A stretch of 52,701 nt of DNA from Thermoplasmata archaeon (GCA_021800105.1 JAJYZI010000003.1:1-52701); one strand, 5' to 3'. Shown: positions 36,042 to 44,917, numbered from the stretch's first letter. Numbers and translations are program-made. Notes: a model not told the origin generated them from the letters alone.

Positions 36042-36620
36042 TTAAATTTTTACAGGAGTTCTATTTTTCGATGTTCTGCTTTCATATGATGTAATTATTT
36101 TGACCAGTTCGTTTCCTGTTTCTGTTAATCTATATACATTTAAGGACCCATGTGAAAACTGCATTTTTACGAGATTCGACGCCTCTAGAATTCTTATGTT
36201 TCTGTCAACCTCTTTCCAGTCAATGTTTGTAATCTTTACAATTTCATTTCTTAGTTTTGGCGTTTCCAGTGCCTGCATTATTGCAAGTCTACTGCCCCCT
36301 CCCCGGCTGGAAAATATCCTGTATATACCCCGATCAAAACCTTCTTTATCGATTATTTTTCTAAGTGTGCCACTAAATTGAAGTCTTTTTGTTGATATGA
36401 TTTCATATACAGTTAAAACCCAGCCAAGTATTCCAATGTAGATTGTAACTGCTAATAAGGATCTACTTTTAGCATCTCTTGATGCAGCTTGTGCAGCATA
36501 TAAGCCATATGAACCAAGTGATGATGGACCCTTCATTGTGAGAAAGAGAAAGATTGCATATAGAGAGGCTATCGCCGAAATAGCGGTTAAGATCAATATT
36601 TTTGCATCTTCCCTCTTCAC
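36042..36620 (-). CDS. membrane-anchored winged-helix transcriptional regulator
   Basis: A 192-residue protein with two N-terminal membrane helices (about 8-29 and 55-76) and a cytosolic winged-helix domain (about 105-178): GGGSRLAIMQALETPKLRNEIVKIT, a recognition helix in WKEVDRNIRILEASNLV, and a wing ending LNVYRLTETG. The layout (membrane sensor plus ArsR/MarR-like HTH, no kinase) is common in archaea. A TTTAAATA box (about 36643-36650) is 27 nt before the ATG. The gene is divergent from an exported protein across a perfect 23-bp palindrome, so it probably controls itself and that neighbour. Confidence 0.75.
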   Translation of the reverse strand: MKREDAKILILTAISAIASLYAIFLFLTMKGPSSLGSYGLYAAQAASRDAKSRSLLAVTIYIGILGWVLTVYEIISTKRLQFSGTLRKIIDKEGFDRGIYRIFSSRGGGSRLAIMQALETPKLRNEIVKITNIDWKEVDRNIRILEASNLVKMQFSHGSLNVYRLTETGNELVKIITSYESRTSKNRTPVKI

Positions 36621-36650
36621 ATTGTTTTCAGTTCTGTCTTTTATTTAAAT

Positions 36651-36673
36651 ATTTCCCATATTATATGGGAAAT
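36651..36673. promoter_or_regulatory. 23-bp perfect palindrome in divergent promoter
   Basis: Arms ATTTCCCATA and TATGGGAAAT flank TTA, a perfect inverted repeat of 10-bp arms. It abuts the regulator's TATA box (36643-36650), where TFB would bind, and ends 6 nt before CTATATC (36679-36685), the likely TATA box of the plus-strand gene. It is a strong operator candidate for the adjacent winged-helix protein. Confidence 0.65.
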
Positions 36674-36702
36674 CCACCTATATCTGTTATCGATGCTCTG
36701 CT

Positions 36703-37470
36703 ATGAACATGAAGGTAGCGTATGCTTTGATCATATCATTGGTTATCATGGTCTCTGGAATTGCTACCCTGCTGCATGTGGGCACGAGCCCAATAACAGG
36801 TCAAAACCCTTCATTTTCTGACCTGAAGACGGGCGCACGCATCGTGATTACAGAAAACGACACAAAAATGGTTGGAGGGGGCATGATAACAAGTTTCAAG
36901 AATAATGGATACTATGGAGTCATTTATAATCTGTATATACCGGCTATATCTATTATTACAGGAAGCTGGATTTCTTCAGCTAATTCATTGGTATCTATTG
37001 AGAGGGTTGGTGAGGTAAGTATGGAATCTCCATATCCACATTCTACTCAGGGTCGCCTCAACCAGTCACTTATACCTGGAAATTATAACTTGATTTTTGG
37101 AGGAAGTTCTGGCGATGTAATAACAATAATGAGCTCCTTACAAATAAATAGTTACATACCCAGTCAGGTTGGAACTTTTAACATATCGTCCGGGACATAC
37201 ACCAATTCAAGCACAAGTTACTCATTTTACCTCAATAAACCTGCAGAGCTGGTTGGGTCTCTGGTCACGCCTCCCGGGATATACTCGATCTCACTATACA
37301 CAAATGGTTCGGGCTTTAGTATAAGCTGTTTTAATTCATCTGCAAAATCAACACTCATATCTTTCAAACTTGGGACGAATTCAGAAATATTCAGCGCAGG
37401 CAACTACACACTTACATTGAGTGGCGGATTCTATGTCAACGAGACTTTGGAATTCCTCTATTTTTACTAG
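36703..37470 (+). CDS. exported, N-anchored beta-rich protein
   Basis: A 255-residue protein with one N-terminal hydrophobic segment (about 4-24, signal or anchor), then two similar Ser/Thr/Gly/Asn-rich beta domains, one ending IPGNYNLIFGG and the other SAGNYTLTLSGG; it looks like an internal duplication. At least eight NxS/T sequons (for example NQS, NIS, NSS, NGS, NYT, NET) suggest N-glycosylation at the outer face. No catalytic motif is seen. It sits divergent from the membrane-anchored regulator. The second Met (36709) is 27 nt from a TATA-like box and may be the real start. Function unknown; a surface sensor or coat protein is plausible. Confidence 0.6.
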   Translation: MNMKVAYALIISLVIMVSGIATLLHVGTSPITGQNPSFSDLKTGARIVITENDTKMVGGGMITSFKNNGYYGVIYNLYIPAISIITGSWISSANSLVSIERVGEVSMESPYPHSTQGRLNQSLIPGNYNLIFGGSSGDVITIMSSLQINSYIPSQVGTFNISSGTYTNSSTSYSFYLNKPAELVGSLVTPPGIYSISLYTNGSGFSISCFNSSAKSTLISFKLGTNSEIFSAGNYTLTLSGGFYVNETLEFLYFY

Positions 37471-38088
37471 GAACATCACATCTGTTGAAAAGTATAGAAA
37501 TGAACAAAATATTTTTACAGATTCTATGTAATATTGGAAGGTGATTTTTTTAATTGATGCCACCTTAGTGCACAATTGAATTGAAATATACCTCGGTGTA
37601 AAACTTCGCAAACAATTATTGATGTCACGAATAGCATTCAATATATTTCATGTTCTATTTTTAAGGGTCCGCAAAGGTAACTACTTATAAAATATACCCC
37701 GACTTTACACACTAAACGGTATCCTACAAACCTAGGCATATCAGCCTATACTAACAAGCCATGGTTACATAAATGTTCAGAACCATACCACCAATGACAG
37801 GATATATGATGCCTTTACTGGCAAGTACGTAAAGGCAAAAAGCATAACACTTTCAAATGGAAATTACACAATGTATGATTTCGAGATACCACCTGATTAC
37901 GACTTCTTTGCATGGGAATATGTAGTTTATGATGAAACTGTAGGGTAATGAACTTATAATTCCACCAACTTTAAAGACGATTAATTTATAAACAAGATTG
38001 AAGAGAGTGCTCTCTAAAATTCCCTCGAACATTGACAAAAGAAATTAAAAATGAATAAATAAAAATGAGTTAGTTAATAAAATAGGTT
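37471..38088. other. AT-rich region holding a gene remnant
   Basis: 618 nt without an intact gene. The first 260 nt are AT-rich with no frame. A coding-like fragment (37736-37948) is listed separately. The last 140 nt carry A-runs and T-runs next to the convergent OFA carrier stop. Confidence 0.4.
37736..37948 (+). pseudogene. remnant of an extracellular-type protein
   Basis: A plus-strand frame ending in TAA at 37946-37948 reads GYINVQNHTTNDRIYDAFTG, then KAKSITLSNGNYTMYDFEI and PPDYDFFAWEYVVYDETVG. This has the look of a beta-rich surface domain with sequons (NHT, NYT) like the gene upstream. There is no start codon; an in-frame stop lies just before, and a neighbouring frame reads NLGISAYTNKPW up to the junction, which suggests a frameshift. 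I take it as the 3' end of a decayed gene. Confidence 0.45.
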
Positions 38089-39393
38089 TTATTGGTTACC
38101 AGGGGCTGTTGTTTTGGCGGCATTCATATGTTGTTTGACCTTAGGCACAACAATTGAGAATCCAATTAGTGCTGCTATGATCATCATTGCACCGGTCAGT
38201 AGCAGAGAGTTGTGCACTCCGTAATCTGTGTAATAAACTGCGAATCCGTATCCTGCAAACAGTCCTGCAACTGCTTTGGCTGTATAGACCAAGCCGTAGT
38301 TTCCGCCGGACTTCTGCTCCCCGAAGTAGTCTCCAACCATAGCAGGCCAAAGTGTAAACAGCGGACCAGAACAGAACGCAATCAATATGATCATTGCAAC
38401 AAATCCTGCCTCAGACTTCATTGAAAAGAGGGCTAAAAGTCCAATCCCAGCTATGCCGAAGAAGAGCAGCATGGACTCTCTTCTCCCGATGAAATCAGAA
38501 ACCACTCCCGAGACAAATCTTCCTATACCGTTAGAAAGCGGGAATACGTAAACTGCAATGAATCCTGCAACGGCCACACCAGTCACGGTAGCACCTATGG
38601 AAGGTAGTTTTCCAACTATTCCTAAATACGCTCCTGCAACGAAGAAGAAACCTATGTAAATGGCCCAAAACTGCCATCTCGAAATCATTTGTCTGGGATT
38701 ATCCTCAAGCCCACTCTTCTTAACCCTTTTTCTGACAACCTCTGCCTGGGCTTCGGTCTTGCCTGGTGGAACATAATTTGGTGGGGGATATCTCACCAGC
38801 GTTCCGAATGGTACAATTACAAGCATTAGAATACCCACATAGAGGAATGCGGCGTGGAAGTTGTAACTTGTAATTATATACTTGACAAGGGGAGACACTC
38901 CGAAAGAACCAGCGCCAAAACCAAGATCAATCAGTCCTACTGCGAGCCCTCTTGTCTTTCCGTGGAACCATTTCAAAGCGGTCGATATTCCGACACCATA
39001 AACTATTCCAGGTCCAAGACTCCCGATACCGTAAACGACATACAAGTAATACAAGCCAGTTGATTTTGAAGTAAAAGAGCTAAGGATCCAACCAAGGCTT
39101 GTCAGTATTCCTGCGATAACGACAAAGTAAGGTGTAAGATGTCTTCTCTTATCCAGATAACGCCCGGAGAAAAACATCGTAAGTGCCTGAACCACAATAT
39201 ATATGGAGAATGTCGTCGAAATCAAGTCTCCTGTAGCGCTAATGCCGAACAATTTCCCTAGTGGGGCGGTAAATAACGACCATGAATATTCATATGGACT
39301 GACAAATACCATCGCAATAATCATGCTAAATACTATCAACCAAAGGGGAATTCTAGTCCCCATCTGTTTTTGCTTTTCAGTTTCTTCTGTCAT
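38089..39393 (-). CDS. OFA-family MFS carrier (oxalate/formate antiporter-like)
   Basis: A 434-residue MFS protein with about twelve membrane segments and OFA hallmarks: WSLFTAPLGKLFG in TM1, GIGSLGPGIVYGVGISTALKWF, FPLSNGIGRFVSGVVSDFIGRR around TM8, and YFGEQKSGGNYGLVYTAKAVAGLFAG in TM10-11. OxlT of Oxalobacter binds oxalate with an Arg in TM8 and a Lys in TM11; here the corresponding positions look like the Arg of NGIGR and the Lys of YTAK. It probably moves a small carboxylate. It lies 0.4 kb from an HTH_10 regulator and 2 kb from the oxidoreductase genes. Confidence 0.85.
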   Translation of the reverse strand: MTEETEKQKQMGTRIPLWLIVFSMIIAMVFVSPYEYSWSLFTAPLGKLFGISATGDLISTTFSIYIVVQALTMFFSGRYLDKRRHLTPYFVVIAGILTSLGWILSSFTSKSTGLYYLYVVYGIGSLGPGIVYGVGISTALKWFHGKTRGLAVGLIDLGFGAGSFGVSPLVKYIITSYNFHAAFLYVGILMLVIVPFGTLVRYPPPNYVPPGKTEAQAEVVRKRVKKSGLEDNPRQMISRWQFWAIYIGFFFVAGAYLGIVGKLPSIGATVTGVAVAGFIAVYVFPLSNGIGRFVSGVVSDFIGRRESMLLFFGIAGIGLLALFSMKSEAGFVAMIILIAFCSGPLFTLWPAMVGDYFGEQKSGGNYGLVYTAKAVAGLFAGYGFAVYYTDYGVHNSLLLTGAMMIIAALIGFSIVVPKVKQHMNAAKTTAPGNQ

Positions 39394-39787
39394 CTTAAAC
39401 TACCTCGATATTAAAATCAATAAATCAGACACAAAAATGAGGTCCTTTTAAACAAAACTAGATACACCGAACTTTCAAGGCACGTATGCTTATGGAGGAC
39501 CACATTTCAAAGAAAAGAGACTTTTGTGATGCACCATAAACGATAGTAACTGTCGGATATTTCCAATCATACACTCACATATAAGCCGTATTACGTTGCT
39601 CAGAAAGCACTCCGAACTAAACTCTCATTGGCCCAATATCATAAATATTAAACATAAGGGTCAAGAGATAGATTTAATACTTTAATAAGAATTAGAAAAT
39701 ACGATAATTTCAGAGATAACCGTCAAGCAGAGCGATTGCCCCCATATTGAGACTAGTGAGAAGTTCAGGAAACTCTACATCCTTATT
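39394..39787. other. divergent spacer between OFA carrier and HTH_10 regulator
   Basis: About 390 nt. GATATTAAAATC (about 39404-39415) is a possible promoter element for the carrier, and AT-rich tracts (39640-39710, e.g. ATAAATATTAAAC, TTTAATACTTTAATAAG) may serve either gene. No frame above 20 codons and no clear palindrome was found. Confidence 0.4.
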
Positions 39788-40414
39788 ATGCACACATCGT
39801 TTGATGGGTCCAGGCAAACAATGTTTTCATTTTTTTATTCACCGAGCGAGGAAAAATTGGATGAAGCTCTAAGATACTTTTCCAGCAGGCCGCAAATTAA
39901 GAACTTTACAGTTATATCTAAGCAAGGGGCAATGGCAAATCTTTTCTATACTTCAGATGCAACTTCCATGTATAATAAACTTGGAAACATAGGTTTCAGG
40001 ATACACCCTGTTGTTGTGCACAACGGTGTCGAGAAATGGTTTTACATAAGCAACGGATCTCCATTAAAGGCAGATGCAATCAACGACGAGAATACAACTG
40101 TGTTAACTATTCAGAGCATATCGCAGAAGAAATTCATTTCCGATTATCCCTCAATTTTCTATCAGCTTAATCTCATGAACATTATCAACAGGCTTAGTGA
40201 AACTGAAAGCACCATTCTCTTAAGCGCTATGGATCATGGCTATTTTGAGTGGCCAAGGAGAATTAACATGTCTGAACTCAGTAAGAAACTCCAGATCCCA
40301 AAAAGTACTCTTAGCTATCATTTCAGATCAATAGAGAGAAAAACATTCAATGTGCTTCTCGCAAGCGATTATTCATTTATGAACACAGAGAAAAAATTGG
40401 AAGCCAAGGTTTAA
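39788..40414 (+). CDS. HTH_10 (Bat-type) transcriptional regulator
   Basis: A 208-residue regulator. The N-terminal two thirds form an alpha/beta sensor-like domain typical of bacterio-opsin-activator relatives. The C-terminal HTH_10 domain reads LSETESTILLSAMDHGYFEWPRRINMSELSKKL followed by QIPKSTLSYHFRSIERK, matching the 'LT..Q...L..A...GYF..PR....EIA..L.IS.ST...HLR..E.K' family pattern. No metal or PAS motif is visible. It sits between the OFA carrier and the convergent oxidoreductase operon, so it is the best candidate for their regulator. Confidence 0.82.
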   Translation: MHTSFDGSRQTMFSFFYSPSEEKLDEALRYFSSRPQIKNFTVISKQGAMANLFYTSDATSMYNKLGNIGFRIHPVVVHNGVEKWFYISNGSPLKADAINDENTTVLTIQSISQKKFISDYPSIFYQLNLMNIINRLSETESTILLSAMDHGYFEWPRRINMSELSKKLQIPKSTLSYHFRSIERKTFNVLLASDYSFMNTEKKLEAKV

Positions 40415-40444
40415 AAACCTTTGGCGTAAAATTGAGAAAAAATA

Positions 40445-41440
40445 TTACTTTTTAACTTTCAGGCCTGCCTTTATAGGCAGAATACCTGGCAGCTCCCACT
40501 CATCCCACATCTCGTCTACTTTTGACTGAACGTATTCATAATCCTCGTCCAGGAAGTGGCTGAATCTGCCCTGTTTCTCAAGGTATTCCCTTACCGGAAC
40601 TCTCTTCTTGTTTCTCAGGTCGTATGTGTACCTAACCTCGCCATTAACTATTTCGTAGTCGGCAAATATACCTGTCTTGATGGCAAGTTCTCCGAGTACA
40701 TGAGAGTACCTTGGATGGTAATCCCACCCCTTGGGGCACGGGTCTATTGTGTGAATGAGAGTAGGTCCTCCGATGCTGAGAGCCTTCTTCACTTTATTCA
40801 TGTAGTCAGTTGGTGGGAATGTAGCACACGATGTTGCAACGTATTTGACATTTGGATGGCCTATCGCCATCATTGCGGCAAGATTCTTCTTCCATCTTTC
40901 GTGCAGTATTCTCTTTGCGGGGCCTGTTGGGCTGAAAGTGGTCTGTGCTCCCCATGTTGTAAGACCGGACGCCTGTATATCTGTGTTTGCAGCGGACTCA
41001 TTGTCATAGACGATAACGAGAAGATCATACGGGCTCTGCATCGCTCCTGATAGTCCTCCGAGCCCTTCATCACCAGCTCCAAGGTCTCCTGAGAAGTTAA
41101 TCACATTAATCTTCTCTTTCGGTATTCGCCCCTTACGCATCAATGCTTTCAGGCCCGCAGCCATTCCGACAGCGGATGCTCCACCTGCTGCCAGCTGCGT
41201 GTGCATCCAGGGCACTATCCAGGGAGTCGTCATGTACGAGGTGTTCGCTACATACATGCATCCTGTGGCTCCTGTCACAACAGTTCTGGGACCGGATGCT
41301 TTGACAAAATCTCTCATGACAAGGGCGCTCTCACATCCCTGGCACGTCCTGTGTCCGGATGTGTAAAGCTCCTCTAAGTCAACTGCGTGTACACCTTTGT
41401 ACAGATTTGCATTCTTAAATTCTTCAACTTCTTCAACCAT
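40445..41440 (-). CDS. 2-oxoacid (probably oxalate):ferredoxin oxidoreductase, beta subunit
   Basis: The thiamine-diphosphate subunit. Cys ligands for the proximal [4Fe-4S] cluster are in HRTCQGCESAL, GATGCMYVANT and TIDPCPKGWDYHP. The TPP-Mg motif runs from FSGDLGAGDEGLGGLSGA to VYDNESAANTDIQ. At 331 residues it is a typical PorB-type beta chain. An excellent ribosome site (GGAGGGAG, 7 nt before ATG) lies in the 15-nt gap after the alpha gene. It is the last gene of a gamma-delta, alpha, beta operon. The alpha subunit points to oxalate rather than pyruvate. Confidence 0.88.
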   Translation of the reverse strand: MVEEVEEFKNANLYKGVHAVDLEELYTSGHRTCQGCESALVMRDFVKASGPRTVVTGATGCMYVANTSYMTTPWIVPWMHTQLAAGGASAVGMAAGLKALMRKGRIPKEKINVINFSGDLGAGDEGLGGLSGAMQSPYDLLVIVYDNESAANTDIQASGLTTWGAQTTFSPTGPAKRILHERWKKNLAAMMAIGHPNVKYVATSCATFPPTDYMNKVKKALSIGGPTLIHTIDPCPKGWDYHPRYSHVLGELAIKTGIFADYEIVNGEVRYTYDLRNKKRVPVREYLEKQGRFSHFLDEDYEYVQSKVDEMWDEWELPGILPIKAGLKVKK

Positions 41441-41455
41441 TTTTTTCTCCCTCCT

Positions 41456-42664
41456 TTACTCCCTCAAGCCGATCCACGAAATCTTTGGAGACTTCTTGTC
41501 GGCAGTCATTTCGAACATCTTTCTAACTTCTTTCTTTGAAATTTCTCTTCCACCAAGTCCAGCTATGAAATCAACAACCCTCGGGTGATTCTTACTGTCA
41601 TACAGTGCGGACTGCAGGTCATGCATGGTTATCGCCCCATCATCAGGTGCACCCATTGCAAAGTTCCTTTCTATAATGCCCACATTTGAAACATTGCTAA
41701 GAGCTTTCCTGATCTCCTCCGTCGGGTATGGACGGTACCATCTTATTTTGAGGAAACCTACCTTTTTTCCTTCCTTTCTCATTTCATTAGCAACTGATCT
41801 GGCTACCACGGCAGCGCTGCCCATTCCCACTAGAACTGTATCTGCATCCTCAACGTTTGTTTCTTCGATGAATGGATTCTCATATTCCGAGTGGAATATA
41901 CTGTTATACTCCTCATAAGCGGAAGTGATGACTTTCCTGGACCTCTTTGCAGCTTCATAATTCTGTTTTCTGAGTTCCATTACCCAGTCTTCATTGACCT
42001 GGGGTGCAATAGATACTGGGTTGTCTGGGTGCATTCTCCTGTTCCCTAGATCATATGTCGGAAGGAAATCACGAACAGCTTCTTTCGTAGGGACGCGAAC
42101 CATGTGTTGTGAGTGCGTAAGGTAACCGCCATCCATTGCAACGGCCGCCGGCATTCTGACTTTGGGGTCCTCTGCCACTCTATAGGCAATTAAAGTTGTG
42201 TCCAAGGCTTCCTGAGCGGTTGATGCCCAGCAAAGGAGCCAGCCCAGATCCCTGACAAGCAGTGCATCATTGTGCTCTACACCAAACGCCCCAGGGTCAT
42301 CCAGAGCTCTGTTCCCTACTAGGGCCACAAGCGGAAGTCTGTCTGTAGCAGTCACTCCTATCGATTCCATTGCATACAACCATCCCACTCCGCTACTTCC
42401 AACGAATGCTCTTGCACCGACAGACGAAGCATGCTTTCCGATTTCAAACTGTGAATGCTCGCCATCTGCAACAATGTACTCTGCATCAAGGTCGCCGTTC
42501 GCAATGAACCTTGCGAGCCTGTCCATAACGCCTGTATAAGGCCTGATTGGATACGCGGCAAATACATCCACGTCGACAAGCTTAACAGCTTCTGCCACTG
42601 CATCTGTCCCAGTCATCAATTCTTCGCGATCAAATACGGATTTTTCTTCCTGTTTAACAACCAT
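41456..42664 (-). CDS. 2-oxoacid (probably oxalate):ferredoxin oxidoreductase, alpha subunit
   Basis: Substrate-binding and domain I/II chain, 402 residues. Pyruvate and 2-oxoglutarate enzymes carry a Y-P-I-T-P motif whose Thr binds the oxoacid; here it reads YPIRPYTGV, with Arg41. From memory, Moorella thermoacetica oxalate oxidoreductase has Arg31 at this point plus Arg109, Asp112 and Phe117 in its switch loop. In this chain Arg119, Asp122 and Phe127 (GNRALDDPGAF) fall at exactly the same spacing. DGEHSQFEIG, GSSGVG, EHNDALLVRDLGW and CWASTAQEALDTTLIAYRVAED also recall that enzyme. The product would be 2 CO2 and reduced ferredoxin. It lies 1 nt after the gamma-delta gene. Confidence 0.82.
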   Translation of the reverse strand: MVVKQEEKSVFDREELMTGTDAVAEAVKLVDVDVFAAYPIRPYTGVMDRLARFIANGDLDAEYIVADGEHSQFEIGKHASSVGARAFVGSSGVGWLYAMESIGVTATDRLPLVALVGNRALDDPGAFGVEHNDALLVRDLGWLLCWASTAQEALDTTLIAYRVAEDPKVRMPAAVAMDGGYLTHSQHMVRVPTKEAVRDFLPTYDLGNRRMHPDNPVSIAPQVNEDWVMELRKQNYEAAKRSRKVITSAYEEYNSIFHSEYENPFIEETNVEDADTVLVGMGSAAVVARSVANEMRKEGKKVGFLKIRWYRPYPTEEIRKALSNVSNVGIIERNFAMGAPDDGAITMHDLQSALYDSKNHPRVVDFIAGLGGREISKKEVRKMFEMTADKKSPKISWIGLRE

Positions 42665-42665
42665 T

Positions 42666-43844
42666 TTATTTCACAACTCCCTTCTTGAAAGGCTTTGGAG
42701 TCTCAACCTTGGAAACACTGCTTCCCTTTCCCGTCACGGGGCTTGGCATGAGTCTTTCCTTGCCCTTCTTGTCTTCTGCCCACTTGACGTACTTCTCCGG
42801 ATCCTTCTTGTACAAGACGTATGGTGAGTCCTGGTTTTCAAACTTAAGCTCATCAACCATTACGATGCAATCCTCAACAGGACATACCTCTGCACATCTG
42901 CCACACCCAGTGCAGTACTCATAATTCACGTCATATAAGCCATCTGTCGTTGGGTCAAACACTTCATCAGGGCAGTCGTACCAACAGAGAGTACACTTTG
43001 TGCACAGGTCAAATCGTACAACAGGTCTCTGTGTCTTACTGGTACCACGCTTGAAATCAGGGTTCCGGTTCTGCCCTCTTGGGCCCATCTGGAAACCTCT
43101 CTTAACTCCTTTTACGTAAACGCCTTCGTCAAAATCTTTCCAGCCAGGCAGAATTGGTTTTGGATAGGGCCAGTCAATACCTGTTCCTGCATTCACCGTA
43201 GATATCTTAACTTCCTCGTATGCCTTTCTGGCTGCTGCCGCCTTCTCCTTGCTCTTGTACTTTGAAGCAACATAATTAGCGACCGTGTCGATAGATGCTA
43301 TTTCGGGTGCTACCTTTGCTATGGCGCCAAGTACCCTGACATCTGTCATGTCATCCTTGAAGTACCACAAGCCGGCAAAGCTGGCTTCTCCTGGAAGTAT
43401 TGCAAGCCTGTATGGGAAATTCTTCTTTTCCATCTGTGCGACAAGATCAGCCGGCTTCCTGTTGCTCACAATAAGCACCGCGCCGTCTTTCACGACCTTC
43501 TCATTGATTGGTCTAATACCATATCCACCCCATGGCTCAAGGCCTTTCACCATAGTGTCGTCTAGGACCACTACAACTTCAGCTTCCGTGATATCCATGG
43601 ATGCACTTGCTTCTGCTTCCAGATCTTCCTCAGAAAGATCCTTTGAAAAATAGGCGAAGTTTGCGCACGGAATGCCATTTCTCTGTGGGTCGTCACTGTA
43701 CCTTCCATTAGAGAATGCGGTTTTTCCTTCCTTGTGCGCAGCGTAAACTACATCCCCAGAAATGTGGTAAGCCAAAGTTTTCTGGAAAATCCCACGATAA
43801 TTCACCTCTAGTCTTATTAAATGCGGCTTTTGAGTTTGCATCAT
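42666..43844 (-). CDS. 2-oxoacid (probably oxalate):ferredoxin oxidoreductase, gamma-delta fusion
   Basis: A fusion of the gamma domain (about 1-190: EVNYRGIFQKTLAYHIS...VVVVLDDTMVKG...ILPG) with a ferredoxin-like delta domain holding two [4Fe-4S] sites, CTKCTLCWYDCP and CTGCGRCAEVCP (about 280-330), and a Lys/Pro-rich tail. Oxalate oxidoreductase also has fused gamma and delta parts, unlike the usual four-subunit archaeal pyruvate enzyme. It passes electrons to soluble ferredoxin. The start is the first of two ATGs (43844), with GAGGA about 6 nt upstream. It is the first gene of the operon, with a 14-bp palindrome about 50 nt upstream. Confidence 0.85.
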   Translation of the reverse strand: MMQTQKPHLIRLEVNYRGIFQKTLAYHISGDVVYAAHKEGKTAFSNGRYSDDPQRNGIPCANFAYFSKDLSEEDLEAEASASMDITEAEVVVVLDDTMVKGLEPWGGYGIRPINEKVVKDGAVLIVSNRKPADLVAQMEKKNFPYRLAILPGEASFAGLWYFKDDMTDVRVLGAIAKVAPEIASIDTVANYVASKYKSKEKAAAARKAYEEVKISTVNAGTGIDWPYPKPILPGWKDFDEGVYVKGVKRGFQMGPRGQNRNPDFKRGTSKTQRPVVRFDLCTKCTLCWYDCPDEVFDPTTDGLYDVNYEYCTGCGRCAEVCPVEDCIVMVDELKFENQDSPYVLYKKDPEKYVKWAEDKKGKERLMPSPVTGKGSSVSKVETPKPFKKGVVK

Positions 43845-43892
43845 GCTTTATCCTCTTGGTTATACAACTAACTAAAACTTAACTACTTTTGT

Positions 43893-43906
43893 TTGAACTT
43901 GTTCAA
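43893..43906. promoter_or_regulatory. 14-bp palindrome upstream of oxidoreductase operon
   Basis: TTGAAC and GTTCAA flank TT, a perfect inverted repeat. It lies 49-62 nt upstream of the gamma-delta ATG and just behind a weak TATA-like tract (about 43870-43885, minus strand). A TTGAAC half-site also occurs at 44849-44854, before the divergent OFA carrier. It is a candidate site for the HTH_10 regulator. Confidence 0.4.
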
Positions 43907-44917
43907 CCTTGTAATTTTCTAAAAATGGAATATCCTTGCTTTATAGTAAAGATAAGTTAGTTCTATCCTCGCCATTGTCCGCTGTCTTAATATTCACAGT
44001 CTATCCATACTAAAACAAATCATTCAAACGGATTAAAATTTCATCCATCAACGATGCATCAAAGAATTTTTATTTCAAAGGTTCCGTTCGACTTTGCACT
44101 AAGTTGATCGAGTAAAGTTTTAGATTGAAGGGACCTCGTCAACAAAGTTAAATTTAAATCAAAATCTCCTTTGACTGATGGTATCACTGTGTTGAGAAAG
44201 AAGCTTGAATGCTGTATTGTGTTTAAAATTTTTACATAGGTGTTAAGTTTCCAATTAAGTTATTCAAGGAGTCATACCTTCCTTACAAAAATGTTAACTG
44301 TAAAATAATATAATTTATGGCATTAATAAATTTGTATGCTCTGAAGCACCAGAGATTTGTTATTTCTATCTATATATTTCAGCATCACTCAGTAAAGAAA
44401 TTAGCTTATTCGCTAATCCCTCTTAATCTGTAATTCCCCTCTTCTGGACTTCATCGCAACTTGTGGACATGCTCTCTCTTTTGATTTATACTTTTAAGGG
44501 TTCATATTAATCAAATTCATTCTAGATTCAATGTCTTCTGTGGTTATCTATCCGGGAGGTGCAAACTCATTCATATTCCCTTGTTTCAGACAACTTGGAT
44601 AATTTCAATAAATAAAACAATCTATTTATTACAACTGCCTTTTACTTTGTCAAAAAGCCAATTTCAACTGCTACCTTTTGTAACGTCTTAAGTCAAGACC
44701 ATCGCTCCGTTAGTCTCTTACTTGATTTTCAAACACAGTTTCATCTTAGAGCAAAGGAACAGACAATGAGTAAAATCACAAAAGAATGGATATTAAACAG
44801 TACGAAAATAATAAACAGAATGCCTATTAGTTAATATTTAAACTTAACTTGAACAGGAACAATAAATTAACATATATGACGATCTGAATATATTTTTTAA
44901 AATAAGACGTAAGGAGG
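43907..44917. other. 1-kb AT-rich intergenic region between oxidoreductase and OFA carrier
   Basis: The longest gene-free stretch in the window, between two divergent operons. Several TATA-like tracts near the carrier gene (about 44832-44845, 44868-44878 and 44887-44898) could be its promoters. A 23-codon frame from ATG 44530 (MSSVVIYPGGANSF...) is coding-like but stops early and may be a remnant. I find no tRNA, repeat array or convincing frame in the rest; an unannotated RNA or decayed gene is possible. Confidence 0.4.

Noticed and set aside
40556-41050. 164-codon plus-strand frame opposite the oxidoreductase beta gene
   Set aside because: Shadow frame in a gene with all cofactor ligands on the other strand; no recognisable domain.
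40445-43844. Plain pyruvate:ferredoxin oxidoreductase
   Set aside because: The YPIRP motif, switch-loop residues, gamma-delta fusion and OFA carriers fit oxalate better, though pyruvate or another 2-oxoacid cannot be excluded without an assay.
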